A DNA stretch of 54,549 bases, from the NCBI GenBank assembly GCA_900541985.1, contig UQLX01000016.1:1-54549 (forward strand), written 5' to 3'. The translations under genes were made by a program, and so were the position numbers. The DNA comes from an uncultured Blautia sp. (GTDB taxonomy: Bacteria > Bacillota > Clostridia > Lachnospirales > Lachnospiraceae). This document shows positions 8,024-15,882 of the stretch, piece after piece. The notes beneath the pieces were generated by a model. It did not search any database and was not told the origin of the DNA. It worked only from the letters and a program-made list of their open reading frames with translations. Position 1 is the first letter of the stretch, and every line of letters begins with the position of its first letter.

Positions 8024-9652
8024 TTATTCTTCCACCTTCATCTCACGGACGATCCTGCGGAGTTTCAGTATCATGGACGGTGCTACGGACAGCTCGTCCA
8101 GTCCCATGCGGACAAACTTCTCTGTCAGAGTCAGGTCAGCGCCCAGCTCACCGCAGATACCTGCCCATTTGCCGCACTTATGGGCATTGTCTACAACCAT
8201 CTGGATCATCCGAAGGATTGCTTCGTGATGCGGGTTGTAGAAATCGTCCAGTTTCTCATTCTGGCGGTCGATCGCCAGTGTATACTGCGTCAGGTCGTTT
8301 GTTCCGATACTGAAGAAATCTACCAGTTCAGCCAGGCGGTCACTGACCATAACAGCCGCCGGAGTCTCGATCATAATTCCCTGTTCCGGGATTCTGTACT
8401 GGATCTCCTGGGCTTTCAGCTCGATCTCAACCTCTTTCACGATCTCATAGATCTTTTCTACTTCTTCAACAGAAGTGATCATCGGATACATAATAGAAAG
8501 ATTTCCATACACAGCTGCACGGAAAAGCGCTCTCAGCTGAGTCTTAAAAATATCCGGCTGCTTCAGGCAGATACGGATCGCACGATATCCCAGTGCAGGA
8601 TTGTCTTCATTTCCGAGATTAAAGTAGTCTACCTGCTTATCTGCTCCGATGTCAAGCGTACGGATGATGACTTTCTTTCCGGCCATTGTCTGAACCGCCT
8701 GCTTGTATGCCTGGAACTGTTCCTCCTCTGTAGGGAAGTCGTTTCTTCCAAGATAGAGGAATTCACTACGGAAAAGTCCGATGCCGCCTGCATCATTTTC
8801 CAGAACATAGCCGATATCACCGACACTTCCGATATTTGCATAAATATTGATCTTTTTACCGTCAAGTGTGACGTTTTCTTTGCCTTTCAGTTCCTGAAGA
8901 AGCGCAAGCTTTTCTTTTTCCTCCTGCACTCTTTTCTGTGTGGCTGCCTGAGTTTCCTCGTCCGGCTCAAAGGTCACCTGTCCGGTAAATCCGTCTACCA
9001 CCGCGGTCGTACCGTTTTTCAGCTCATCAAGATCAAGCGGAACACCGATCAGTGCCGGAATGTTCATCATGCGGGCAAGGATTGCTGTATGAGAGTTGGC
9101 AGATCCATGAACTGTAACAAAAGCAAGGATTTTTTCTTTATCCATCTGTACAGTTTCACTTGGGCTGAGATCATCCGCTACAATAACAGACGGATCGATA
9201 TTGCTCAGATCTGCGTCCTCCTGTCCGCTCAGGTTGCGTACCAGACGCTCTGAGATATCCTTGATATCTGCTGCACGGGCTTTCATGTAATCATCATCCA
9301 TAGATGCAAACATCTGAGAGAAGTTATCTCCCGTTACTGCAACCGCATACTCTGCATTTACCATCTCTGTCTGGATCATATTCTGAATAGCCTCCAGATA
9401 ATCCTCATCCTCCAGCATCATCTGGTGCACTTCAAAAATGGCTGCGCTTGCCTCTCCCACTTCTTTCAAAGCCTTATCATAAAGCTTCTGAAGCTGTTCC
9501 TGAGAACGCTTTACCGCCTCCTGAACACGGGCTGTCTCTCCCTGTGCGTCTTCGATCCTGGTTCTTTTTACCTGATAGTCGTTCTTTTTGAGAACAACCA
9601 CCGGTCCCATAACAATACCTTTATAAACGGATTTCCCCTGGAAACTCTGCAT
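8024..9652 (-). CDS. ptsI: PTS enzyme I (phosphoenolpyruvate-protein phosphotransferase)
   Basis: Enzyme I takes phosphate from phosphoenolpyruvate and passes it to HPr in the cytoplasm. The 542-residue length is near the usual 540-575. The N-terminal His domain carries HGSANSHTAILARMMN with the phosphorylated His near residue 188. The C-terminal PEP-binding barrel shows LFRSEFLYLGRNDFPTEEEQ, RTLDIGADKQVDYF, IGTNDLTQYTLAIDR and the catalytic Cys in KWAGICGELGAD. GGAGG precedes the ATG by eight bases. It is the last gene of the PTS operon, 40 bases behind ptsH. Confidence 0.97.
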   Translation of the reverse strand: MQSFQGKSVYKGIVMGPVVVLKKNDYQVKRTRIEDAQGETARVQEAVKRSQEQLQKLYDKALKEVGEASAAIFEVHQMMLEDEDYLEAIQNMIQTEMVNAEYAVAVTGDNFSQMFASMDDDYMKARAADIKDISERLVRNLSGQEDADLSNIDPSVIVADDLSPSETVQMDKEKILAFVTVHGSANSHTAILARMMNIPALIGVPLDLDELKNGTTAVVDGFTGQVTFEPDEETQAATQKRVQEEKEKLALLQELKGKENVTLDGKKINIYANIGSVGDIGYVLENDAGGIGLFRSEFLYLGRNDFPTEEEQFQAYKQAVQTMAGKKVIIRTLDIGADKQVDYFNLGNEDNPALGYRAIRICLKQPDIFKTQLRALFRAAVYGNLSIMYPMITSVEEVEKIYEIVKEVEIELKAQEIQYRIPEQGIMIETPAAVMVSDRLAELVDFFSIGTNDLTQYTLAIDRQNEKLDDFYNPHHEAILRMIQMVVDNAHKCGKWAGICGELGADLTLTEKFVRMGLDELSVAPSMILKLRRIVREMKVEE

Positions 9653-9692
9653 ACTTTTTTCCTCCCTGACCTGCAGCTTCTATGATTTGTGA

Positions 9693-9950
9693 TTAGAGAT
9701 TTTCGTTAAAGAACTTCTCCAGTTCTGCAATTGCAGTATCCTCGTCCTCACCTTCTGCGGTTACTTTAACGAGATCTCCCTGCTTTGCTCCAAGAGACAT
9801 CAGCATCATAAGCTGGGAAAGCTTCACGCTTTTGCCTCCTTTTTCGATCATACATACAGAACTGTATTTCTTTGCCTCTTTTGCAAGAAGTCCTGCCGGT
9901 CTGGCGTGGATTCCCAGTTCATCTTTAATTGTGTACTCAAATGATTTCAT
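9693..9950 (-). CDS. ptsH: HPr phosphocarrier protein lacking Ser46
   Basis: The 85-residue protein carries phosphate from enzyme I to the sugar EIIA domain. His15 lies in GIHARPAG, as required. In Gram-positive HPr the regulatory kinase site is Ser46 in a context like NLKSIMGVMSLG; here the same stretch reads KLSQLMMLMSLG, so position 46 is Gln and a Ser stands at 45. HPr(Ser46-P)-dependent catabolite control through this HPr is therefore doubtful. The gene lies between the antiterminator (63 bases upstream) and ptsI (40 bases downstream), with GGAGGG before the ATG. Confidence 0.95.
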   Translation of the reverse strand: MKSFEYTIKDELGIHARPAGLLAKEAKKYSSVCMIEKGGKSVKLSQLMMLMSLGAKQGDLVKVTAEGEDEDTAIAELEKFFNENL

Positions 9951-10013
9951 AGTATCCCTCCATATTGTTTTTGTTTTATTTTACATCATATTGATATAAT
10001 TTACCATACTATT

Positions 10014-10871
10014 TTAAAAAGTCCCCTGTGTATCCTCTTTCCGCTCCGTGTCCATCACACGTTCCAGATGCATGGCAAGATATCCGATCTCCACGTCATT
10101 CAGGCGGAGCTTCAGATTTTTTTCCATTTCTTCGCACACCTGGGCTGCCATCTCAAAGGCTTTTGGAAACCGAATGGAAATATAATCGTTCATATTTACC
10201 TTCAGTTTCTCCCCGCCAAGAGCGCGGGCCACCATATAACGGATATGGTTCATCAGGCGGTTATAGGAAAGAGACATGACGTCAATGGTGGTCCCTGTCT
10301 GTTTTTCGACCAGGGAAATGCAGTCCCTGACGGCTCTGGTCAGCTGCATGGCCTGAGAAACCTTCTGATCCTCAATGGCTGCATGGACATGCAGAGCGAT
10401 ATATCCGATCTCATGTTCATCGATCTCCACATGGAGACGTTCCCTGAGAAGCTGCTCCATACACTGGGCAACCTTATATTCCTGATGGAACAGGATCCTT
10501 ATGTCCTCCGTAAGAGGATTGCTGATCTGTTCCCGGTTCCGGATACGCTGTACAGCAAAAGCAAGGTGATCCGCCATAGGGAACAAAATAGAACGGTCAA
10601 TCTGACCGAATTCTTTTTCGGCGCGGTCAAGGATCTCTCCTGCCAGCTCCAGACATTCCGGCGGCACAGAACGAATGATCTCTTCCGCCGAGCCTCTCTC
10701 AGTCAGCTCCTTCAGAGAATACACTCTTGCATCCTCTCCCGCAGAAACACTTTCTCCTGTTTTTTTTCCAAAAGCGATTCCTTTTGCCATGACCAGGCAT
10801 TTACACTTGTCCCTGTCCCGGATCCCGATAAATGCATTATGATTTAAAACCTTTACTATCCTGTACATCAT
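10014..10871 (-). CDS. BglG/LicT/GlcT-family transcription antiterminator
   Basis: This 285-residue RNA-binding regulator has an N-terminal co-antiterminator domain (about 1-60, YRIVKVLNHNAFIGI) and two PTS regulation domains. PRD1 (about 70-175) has HLAFAVQRI and EIGYIALHVHAA; PRD2 (about 176-280) has MNHIRYMVARA and EIGYLAMHLERV. All four PRD histidine positions look present. By family rule it binds a RAT hairpin in the leader of its PTS target and prevents a terminator from forming, with HPr and EII phosphorylating the PRDs. A RAT-like site is visible in the leader of the upstream ptsG-like gene. It lies 16 bases behind that gene. A second ATG three bases on (10868) may be the real start. 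Confidence 0.93.
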   Translation of the reverse strand: MMYRIVKVLNHNAFIGIRDRDKCKCLVMAKGIAFGKKTGESVSAGEDARVYSLKELTERGSAEEIIRSVPPECLELAGEILDRAEKEFGQIDRSILFPMADHLAFAVQRIRNREQISNPLTEDIRILFHQEYKVAQCMEQLLRERLHVEIDEHEIGYIALHVHAAIEDQKVSQAMQLTRAVRDCISLVEKQTGTTIDVMSLSYNRLMNHIRYMVARALGGEKLKVNMNDYISIRFPKAFEMAAQVCEEMEKNLKLRLNDVEIGYLAMHLERVMDTERKEDTQGTF

Positions 10872-10887
10872 CCGTATCTTTCCCCAT

Positions 10888-13062
10888 TCAGTCCTGATTC
10901 AGAACTTCTACCTCAAAAAGCGGTTCTCCGGCTTTTACCGGACCTTCCTTCAGAAGACGGATTCTCTGGTTGTCTTCCAGCTCCGTGCAAAGGATCGGTG
11001 AAGCCAGTGACGGCGCATTTGCCTTCAGGTATTCCAGATCAAGCTTCAGCATAGGCTGTCCCTTCTTTACCTTCTGACCGTTTCCTACCAGAACCTCAAA
11101 TCCCTCTCCGTTTAATTTTACCGTATCGATTCCTACATGGATCAGAAGGCTGATCCCGGAATCTGTCAGATATCCAATCGCATGTTTTGTGTCAAATACA
11201 AAAGCTACTTCTCCGTCTTCAGGAGCACACACACAGGCTTCCTCCGGTGTCACCACCGCACCGTCTCCCATCATCCGCCGGGCAAAAGCTTCGTCAGGAG
11301 CTGTCCCCAGATCTGCAGCCGTTCCTGTAATCGGGCTGGAGATCACTATGCGTCTGGTTACTTTTTTCTCTGTATCTGTGTTTTTTACTTGCTCCTGCTT
11401 TGTCTCTTCTGCTTCCTCTGCTTCTGCATAGGTATCCGGCGCTTTTTCCAGATAATCCTCCAGGTTCGATTTGATCACTGTTACATTCGGACCGTAAATA
11501 ACCTGCACACCGTTTCCTTTGTGTACCACGCCGGAAGCTCCGGTTGCTTTCAGAATACTGTCATTGACCCTTGCAGCATCATGGACTGTACAGCGCAGTC
11601 TTGTTGCACAGCAGTCTACATCGCTGATGTTCTTTTTGCCGCCCAGACCTCTGGTGATCGCCTCACTGACAGGATCCTCTCCAGCAGAAATCTGTTCCTG
11701 ACCGGCAGCTGCTTTTCTGGCATTCACATCTGCCTTTGTATAAAGCTTCGTCTCCGCATCATCCTCTTCACGTCCGGGAGTCTTAAAGTCAAACTTGCGG
11801 ATCATGAATTTAAAAATAAAATAATACAAAAAGAAATACACGATACCTACGGGGATCACACGAATCCAGCTGGTCTTTTCATTTCCCTGAAGAATACCAA
11901 ACAGGAAGAAATCAAGAAATCCGCCGGAAAAAGTAAGTCCCACTGCAATATTCAGCATATGCGCGATCATATAAGCAGATCCTGCAAGAATTACCTGTAC
12001 CACAAACAGCGCCGGTGCAACAAACAGGAAAGAAAATTCCAGTGGCTCTGTGATTCCGGTTGCCATGCATGCCAGTGCCGCGGAAAGAAGAAGACCGCCT
12101 GCTGCTTTTTTCTTCTCCGGCTTCGCGCACTGATACATTGCCAACGCCGCACCCGGAAGACCAAAGATCATAAAGATAAATTCACCGGAAAAATATCTTG
12201 TGGCATCTGCACTGAAGTGTGCGATATTTGCTGAATCTGCCAGCTGCGCAAAAAAGATATTCTGTCCGCCCTGTACCATCTGGCCTGCGACTTCCATGGT
12301 TCCGCCAACAGCAGTCTGCCAGAACGGCATATAGAATACATGATGCAGACCAAATGGGATCAGCGCTCTCTTAATAAGACCAAAAACCAGAGTTCCTGCG
12401 TAACCGGAGCCTGTTACAAGACCGCCCAGAGCATAAATGCCGTTCTGGACTGCCGGCCATACAAAGTACATCAAAATGCCCACAAACATATATACGATCG
12501 TAGAAATGATCGGTACAAATCTGGTTCCTCCAAAGAAGGACAGAGCGTTTGGAAGCTGAATCCTGTAAAAACGGTTATGAAGCGCCGCAACCCCAAGACC
12601 AACAATAATACCGCCAAATACACCCATCTGAAGAGACGGGATACCGCAGACGGAAGTAATGGTTCCCTCAAGCACTGACTCTGCGATCTCTCCATTTTCA
12701 AGAATCTGTCCATTGTTGATCAGCATGGCGCTGATTGCTGTATTCATAACAAAATACGCGATCACAGCAGAAAGGGCAGAAACCTCTTTTTCCTTTTTTG
12801 CCATACCAATGGCAACACCTACTGCAAAGATCAGGGGCAGGTTGTCAAACACCGCACTTCCCACCTTGTTCATGATCATCAGCAGAGAGTGAAGGATGGT
12901 TCCGTCTCCCAGGATGCCGGTAAGCCCATAAGTTTCAATGGTTGTTGCGTTGGTAAATGAACTTCCGATACCCAGCAGAAGACCTGCTACCGGGAGAATG
13001 GCGATAGGAAGCATAAAGCTGCGTCCTATACGCTGAAGCACACTGAAAATTTTGTCTTTCAT
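10888..13062 (-). CDS. ptsG: PTS glucose-type transporter subunit EIICBA
   Basis: The protein imports and phosphorylates a hexose. The 724 residues show three fused domains. EIIC spans about 1-420 (start MKDKIFSVLQRIGRSFMLPI, then GLHHVFYMPFW near the sugar site). EIIB is about 450-530, with the phosphocysteine in DVDCCATRLRC. EIIA is about 565-715, with the active His in LLIHVGIDTVKLNGEGF. Glucose is the likely substrate by overall type, but maltose or N-acetylglucosamine specificity cannot be excluded. AAGGAG precedes the ATG by ten bases. Its leader holds a terminator and a RAT-like site, and the matching antiterminator follows directly downstream. Confidence 0.92.
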   Translation of the reverse strand: MKDKIFSVLQRIGRSFMLPIAILPVAGLLLGIGSSFTNATTIETYGLTGILGDGTILHSLLMIMNKVGSAVFDNLPLIFAVGVAIGMAKKEKEVSALSAVIAYFVMNTAISAMLINNGQILENGEIAESVLEGTITSVCGIPSLQMGVFGGIIVGLGVAALHNRFYRIQLPNALSFFGGTRFVPIISTIVYMFVGILMYFVWPAVQNGIYALGGLVTGSGYAGTLVFGLIKRALIPFGLHHVFYMPFWQTAVGGTMEVAGQMVQGGQNIFFAQLADSANIAHFSADATRYFSGEFIFMIFGLPGAALAMYQCAKPEKKKAAGGLLLSAALACMATGITEPLEFSFLFVAPALFVVQVILAGSAYMIAHMLNIAVGLTFSGGFLDFFLFGILQGNEKTSWIRVIPVGIVYFFLYYFIFKFMIRKFDFKTPGREEDDAETKLYTKADVNARKAAAGQEQISAGEDPVSEAITRGLGGKKNISDVDCCATRLRCTVHDAARVNDSILKATGASGVVHKGNGVQVIYGPNVTVIKSNLEDYLEKAPDTYAEAEEAEETKQEQVKNTDTEKKVTRRIVISSPITGTAADLGTAPDEAFARRMMGDGAVVTPEEACVCAPEDGEVAFVFDTKHAIGYLTDSGISLLIHVGIDTVKLNGEGFEVLVGNGQKVKKGQPMLKLDLEYLKANAPSLASPILCTELEDNQRIRLLKEGPVKAGEPLFEVEVLNQD

Positions 13063-13144
13063 TCTTACTTTACTCCTTCTTATTTTTATTCTTTAAGAAG
13101 TGAGTATACGCAGCCGCATCCTGTTTCAACCGGTTTTTTTGTAC

Positions 13145-13189
13145 AAAAAAAGACACCACTACACATAAACACTCCCCGTTATGTATAGT
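13145..13189 (-). terminator. regulated terminator in ptsG leader
   Basis: On the minus strand ACTATACATAA (13179-13189) pairs with TTATGTGTAGT (13158-13168) across a ten-base loop, with one G-U pair. After six bases, seven T residues follow (13145-13151). The 5' arm contains the 3' arm of the RAT-like hairpin (13184-13189), so only one of the two structures can form at a time. Confidence 0.8.
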
Positions 13190-13218
13190 TAATGCCTCCC
13201 AAAGAGTAACACACTATA
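13184..13218 (-). promoter_or_regulatory. RAT-like ribonucleic antiterminator site
   Basis: Minus-strand arms TATAGT (13213-13218) and ACTATA (13184-13189) enclose a core with TTACT, then AGGCA, the conserved halves of RAT sites bound by LicT/GlcT/SacY proteins. The site lies about 12 bases after the expected transcription start and overlaps the terminator stem. The antiterminator gene at 10014-10871 is the obvious partner. Confidence 0.8.
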
Positions 13219-13236
13219 GCTTTTATTACCATAAAA

Positions 13237-13266
13237 ACTATAGCATGTTTTTCTCTTATTTGTCAA
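13237..13266 (-). promoter_or_regulatory. ptsG operon promoter
   Basis: Minus-strand TTGACA (13261-13266) and TATAGT (13237-13242) are 18 bases apart. The transcript would have a leader of about 165 bases containing the RAT site and terminator. Confidence 0.8.
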
Positions 13267-13302
13267 GCCGAAATACAGGGCTTCCGCTCAAAAAATCCCC
13301 CG

Positions 13303-13917
13303 TTATATTCTCTCTTCCAGAAACCCGAACGGCTCCTCATCCTTGAGAAAATGCATCAGCATATAGGCGCACATGATGGCTACCCGTTCTTCCTTCAGGA
13401 TGCGCCTTACCTCATCCCGGTCTGCCAGGACCACCTCAATCTCCTCGCTGTCCTCCTGGGCTGCCTTGCTGACCTCACCGGAAGCATAACCGTAAACCGT
13501 GGCACAGGATTCGTCTGTGAGACCTACGGTAGTAAAATAAGGCTTTTCAAAAGCCGGCTCCACATGAAGAGGCTTAAAGGCAAGGCCTGTCTCTTCATAC
13601 ATTTCCCGGACTGCGCCTTCATGAAAATCTTCTCCCGGCTCTACCAGACCTGCGGGAAATTCATATACATATCCGCCAAGAGTATAGCGATACTGGCGGA
13701 TCAGAACCACCCGGTCTTTTTTCTCTCCGTACAGGCTGTAAATAATCACACCATCCGGATTGTTCTTCCCTGTTTTCAGCTTCATCTCACTGACTGTTTT
13801 TGCTCTGGATGCCACAAAATAGGATACCGGTGTGTTATGGACGCTGGTAGCATTGACATGATACAGATTGACAAAACGGTTGTCAGTAAGTTTTTCTACA
13901 TTATGGATCTTACCCAT
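13303..13917 (-). CDS. Nudix hydrolase (ADP-ribose pyrophosphatase type)
   Basis: The 204-residue enzyme hydrolyses a nucleoside diphosphate linked to another group. The complete Nudix box GLVEPGEDFHEGAVREMYEETGL (in two overlapping parts GLVEPGEDFHEGA and REMYEETGL) lies at about residues 91-113, preceded by the beta-strand region VVLIRQYRY typical of NudF-like enzymes. The gene starts five bases after the RibU-type transporter gene, so both are expressed under the FMN riboswitch. ADP-ribose is the family default, but the linkage makes FAD or another flavin nucleotide a possible substrate; this is inference. Confidence 0.88.
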   Translation of the reverse strand: MGKIHNVEKLTDNRFVNLYHVNATSVHNTPVSYFVASRAKTVSEMKLKTGKNNPDGVIIYSLYGEKKDRVVLIRQYRYTLGGYVYEFPAGLVEPGEDFHEGAVREMYEETGLAFKPLHVEPAFEKPYFTTVGLTDESCATVYGYASGEVSKAAQEDSEEIEVVLADRDEVRRILKEERVAIMCAYMLMHFLKDEEPFGFLEERI

Positions 13918-13922
13918 CTTTC

Positions 13923-14558
13923 TCAGTCTCCCTTCAGTATCACACGGATCCGCTTATAAATAAAGAACACGATCACGGAAGTCAGTGTATACTTAAACAG
14001 ATTAAAGGGAACAATGATCATTGCCACAAATCCAAGCAGACTGTTTACAGAAGGATTCACAGCCGTCCCCATTTCGATAAATGCCTCCACAGGCATTCCA
14101 AAAGCCTTGCCGTATGCCGGAAGAAGCACAAAGGCATTCATCAGACAGGCCGCCGCAGTTGTAAGGACCGTACCCACAGCCATTCCCTCTACAGCGTGTC
14201 TTCTGCTTTTTACATGGTGGAAACGATAGATCTGGCCGGCCGGAACCACAAAGGCACAGCCGAAAATAAAGTTTGCAACATCACCCACACCTGCAGTCAT
14301 CGTTCCCTTTGTCACAAGATGTACCAGGATCTTCACCAGTTCGATCACCACACCTGCCAGAGGTCCCATGGCAAAGCTTCCGATCAGAACCGGGATCTCC
14401 GAAAAGTCAAGCTGGTAAAAAGACGGTGCCAGAAACGGGATCGGAAATTCAAAATTCATCAGCACACCTGCCACAGCCCCCAGCATGGCGATCTGTGTCA
14501 GCGTCCTTGTCCGACTCCTCTCCATTACATTTCCACCTCTTAAAACCTGTTCACTCAT
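13923..14558 (-). CDS. ribU: ECF transporter S component, riboflavin (RibU type)
   Basis: This 211-residue membrane protein has six hydrophobic segments. The start of the membrane part, RTLTQIAMLGAVAGVLMNFE, and FLAPSFYQLDFSEIPVLIG are the hallmark of RibU S components, which capture riboflavin and work with the shared EcfAA'T module (not in this window). An FMN riboswitch with a terminator lies directly upstream, which supports the riboflavin assignment. GGAGAG stands before the ATG at 14558; a second ATG at about 14525 behind AGGTGG is an alternative start. Confidence 0.93.
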   Translation of the reverse strand: MSEQVLRGGNVMERSRTRTLTQIAMLGAVAGVLMNFEFPIPFLAPSFYQLDFSEIPVLIGSFAMGPLAGVVIELVKILVHLVTKGTMTAGVGDVANFIFGCAFVVPAGQIYRFHHVKSRRHAVEGMAVGTVLTTAAACLMNAFVLLPAYGKAFGMPVEAFIEMGTAVNPSVNSLLGFVAMIIVPFNLFKYTLTSVIVFFIYKRIRVILKGD

Positions 14559-14630
14559 ACTTCATCTCTCCTTTTCTTTTTTTGAAGCCCCTGAATAACG
14601 GTCTTCTTTTAAAAGAAAATTCCTCAAATT

Positions 14631-14657
14631 AAAAAACCCCGGGAATCATTCCCGGGG
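14631..14657 (-). terminator. riboswitch expression-platform terminator
   Basis: CCCCGGGAAT and ATTCCCGGGG (14637-14657) form a near-perfect stem; on the minus strand six T residues follow (14631-14636). It lies between the FMN aptamer and ribU, so it is the likely off-switch. Confidence 0.9.
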
Positions 14658-14685
14658 CACTGAGCACGTAAAAAGCAAGCGTGTT

Positions 14686-14840
14686 CTTCTCTCATCCAGA
14701 CTTTACTGTCGGTTCTGGAATTCCGGATGGTTCCGGTCACCAGATCAGCCGCTCTAAGCGGGTCGCGGACTATACCGCCGGTAGGGAATTCCGCTTTCTG
14801 CATCATGCAGATCACAGTCACCCTGCCCCGAAGAATTTCC
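14686..14840 (-). ncRNA. FMN riboswitch (RFN element)
   Basis: The minus strand carries the RFN signatures in order: CTTCGGGGCAGGGT at about 14822-14835, ATTCCCTACCGGCGGTATAG near 14775-14794 followed by TCCGCGAC, and GGATGAGAGAAG at 14686-14697. When FMN is plentiful the downstream terminator should form and shut off ribU and the Nudix gene. Confidence 0.95.
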
Positions 14841-14853
14841 TTTTGTATGCTTT

Positions 14854-14882
14854 ATTATACTGCTGTATGAATGTAATTGCAA
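14854..14882 (-). promoter_or_regulatory. promoter of riboswitch-ribU operon
   Basis: Minus-strand TTGCAA (14877-14882) and TATAAT (14854-14859) are 17 bases apart, ending about 14 bases before the riboswitch begins. Confidence 0.75.
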
Positions 14883-14889
14883 TACTTTT

Positions 14890-15870
14890 TTAGCGTTCTT
14901 CCCTGAAGTACGGAAGTCCCAGACCTGCCGGAGGCTGGTGTTCCTTCTTTTTACGGAAGCTGGTAAACACAAGAACAATGATCGTAACCACATAAGGCAG
15001 GGCCTTAAATACCTCCTGCATACTTCTTCCCAGTCCCGGGATATAAAGATACAGAATGTAGAGGGCTCCAAACAGGAACGCACCCCAGATGGCATTGAGC
15101 GGTTTCCACAGTGCAAAAATAACAAGTGCAACTGCCAGCCAGCCTCTGTCTCCGAATCCATTGTCCGTCCAGGTTCCGCCTGAGTATTCCATTACGAAGT
15201 AAAGTCCGCCCAGACCTGCAAGACCTGCGCCGATACAGGTGGAAAGATATTTGTATTTGGTTACATTGATACCGGCTGCATCAGCAGTTCCCGGATTTTC
15301 TCCGATGGCACGAAGGTTCAGTCCGTATCTGGTCTTAAACAGGAATACAGACAGAAGCACTGCCACGATAATACAAAGGTAGGTCATAAATCCATAGCTG
15401 AACAGAAGATCTCCCAGAACCGGAATCTTGGATAAGCCCGGGATTTTTGCCGTATAAGCGCTTCCGGTTACTTTCACAGAAATCTGTCCCACACCTCCGG
15501 CCAGCTTGGAAATGGATCCGCCGAAGAAGTTTCCGAATCCGGTACCGAAGATCGTCAGAGCAAGACCGGTTACATTCTGATTTACTCTGAGGGTAATGGT
15601 CAGCACACTGTAGATCAGTCCGCCCAGAGCCGCTACCGTAAAGGCACATAAAAGTGAGATCAGCACTCCCACCAGTGCATTGGGATTGGGATTGTCTTTT
15701 TCGTAAAAGAAAGCACCCATCAGGCCGGAGATTCCACCCATATACATGATTCCCGGAATTCCAAGGTTCAGGTTTCCGGATTTTTCTGTCATGATCTCGC
15801 CAAGCGCACCATAAAGAATACAGATGCCCTGGACAATTGCTTTTTGAATAAAAATGATCAGTACACTCAT
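14890..15870 (-). CDS. BMP-type ABC transporter permease (NupQ-like)
   Basis: This is the second permease of the nucleoside-type importer, 326 residues with about ten hydrophobic segments. It starts MSVLIIFIQKAIVQGICILYG and has GALGEIMTEKSGNLNLGIPG, the conserved cytoplasmic-loop region EKSGxxNLG of the YufQ/NupQ branch (branched-chain amino acid permease superfamily). GGAGG stands eight bases before the ATG. The gene follows the first permease by 12 bases and closes the operon, just ahead of the RibU promoter. Confidence 0.9.
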   Translation of the reverse strand: MSVLIIFIQKAIVQGICILYGALGEIMTEKSGNLNLGIPGIMYMGGISGLMGAFFYEKDNPNPNALVGVLISLLCAFTVAALGGLIYSVLTITLRVNQNVTGLALTIFGTGFGNFFGGSISKLAGGVGQISVKVTGSAYTAKIPGLSKIPVLGDLLFSYGFMTYLCIIVAVLLSVFLFKTRYGLNLRAIGENPGTADAAGINVTKYKYLSTCIGAGLAGLGGLYFVMEYSGGTWTDNGFGDRGWLAVALVIFALWKPLNAIWGAFLFGALYILYLYIPGLGRSMQEVFKALPYVVTIIVLVFTSFRKKKEHQPPAGLGLPYFREER

Positions 15871-15882
15871 TGCATCTTCCTC

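Noticed and set aside
8180..9253. A 357-codon open frame on the plus strand
   Set aside because: Antisense to ptsI, which is a well conserved full-length gene.
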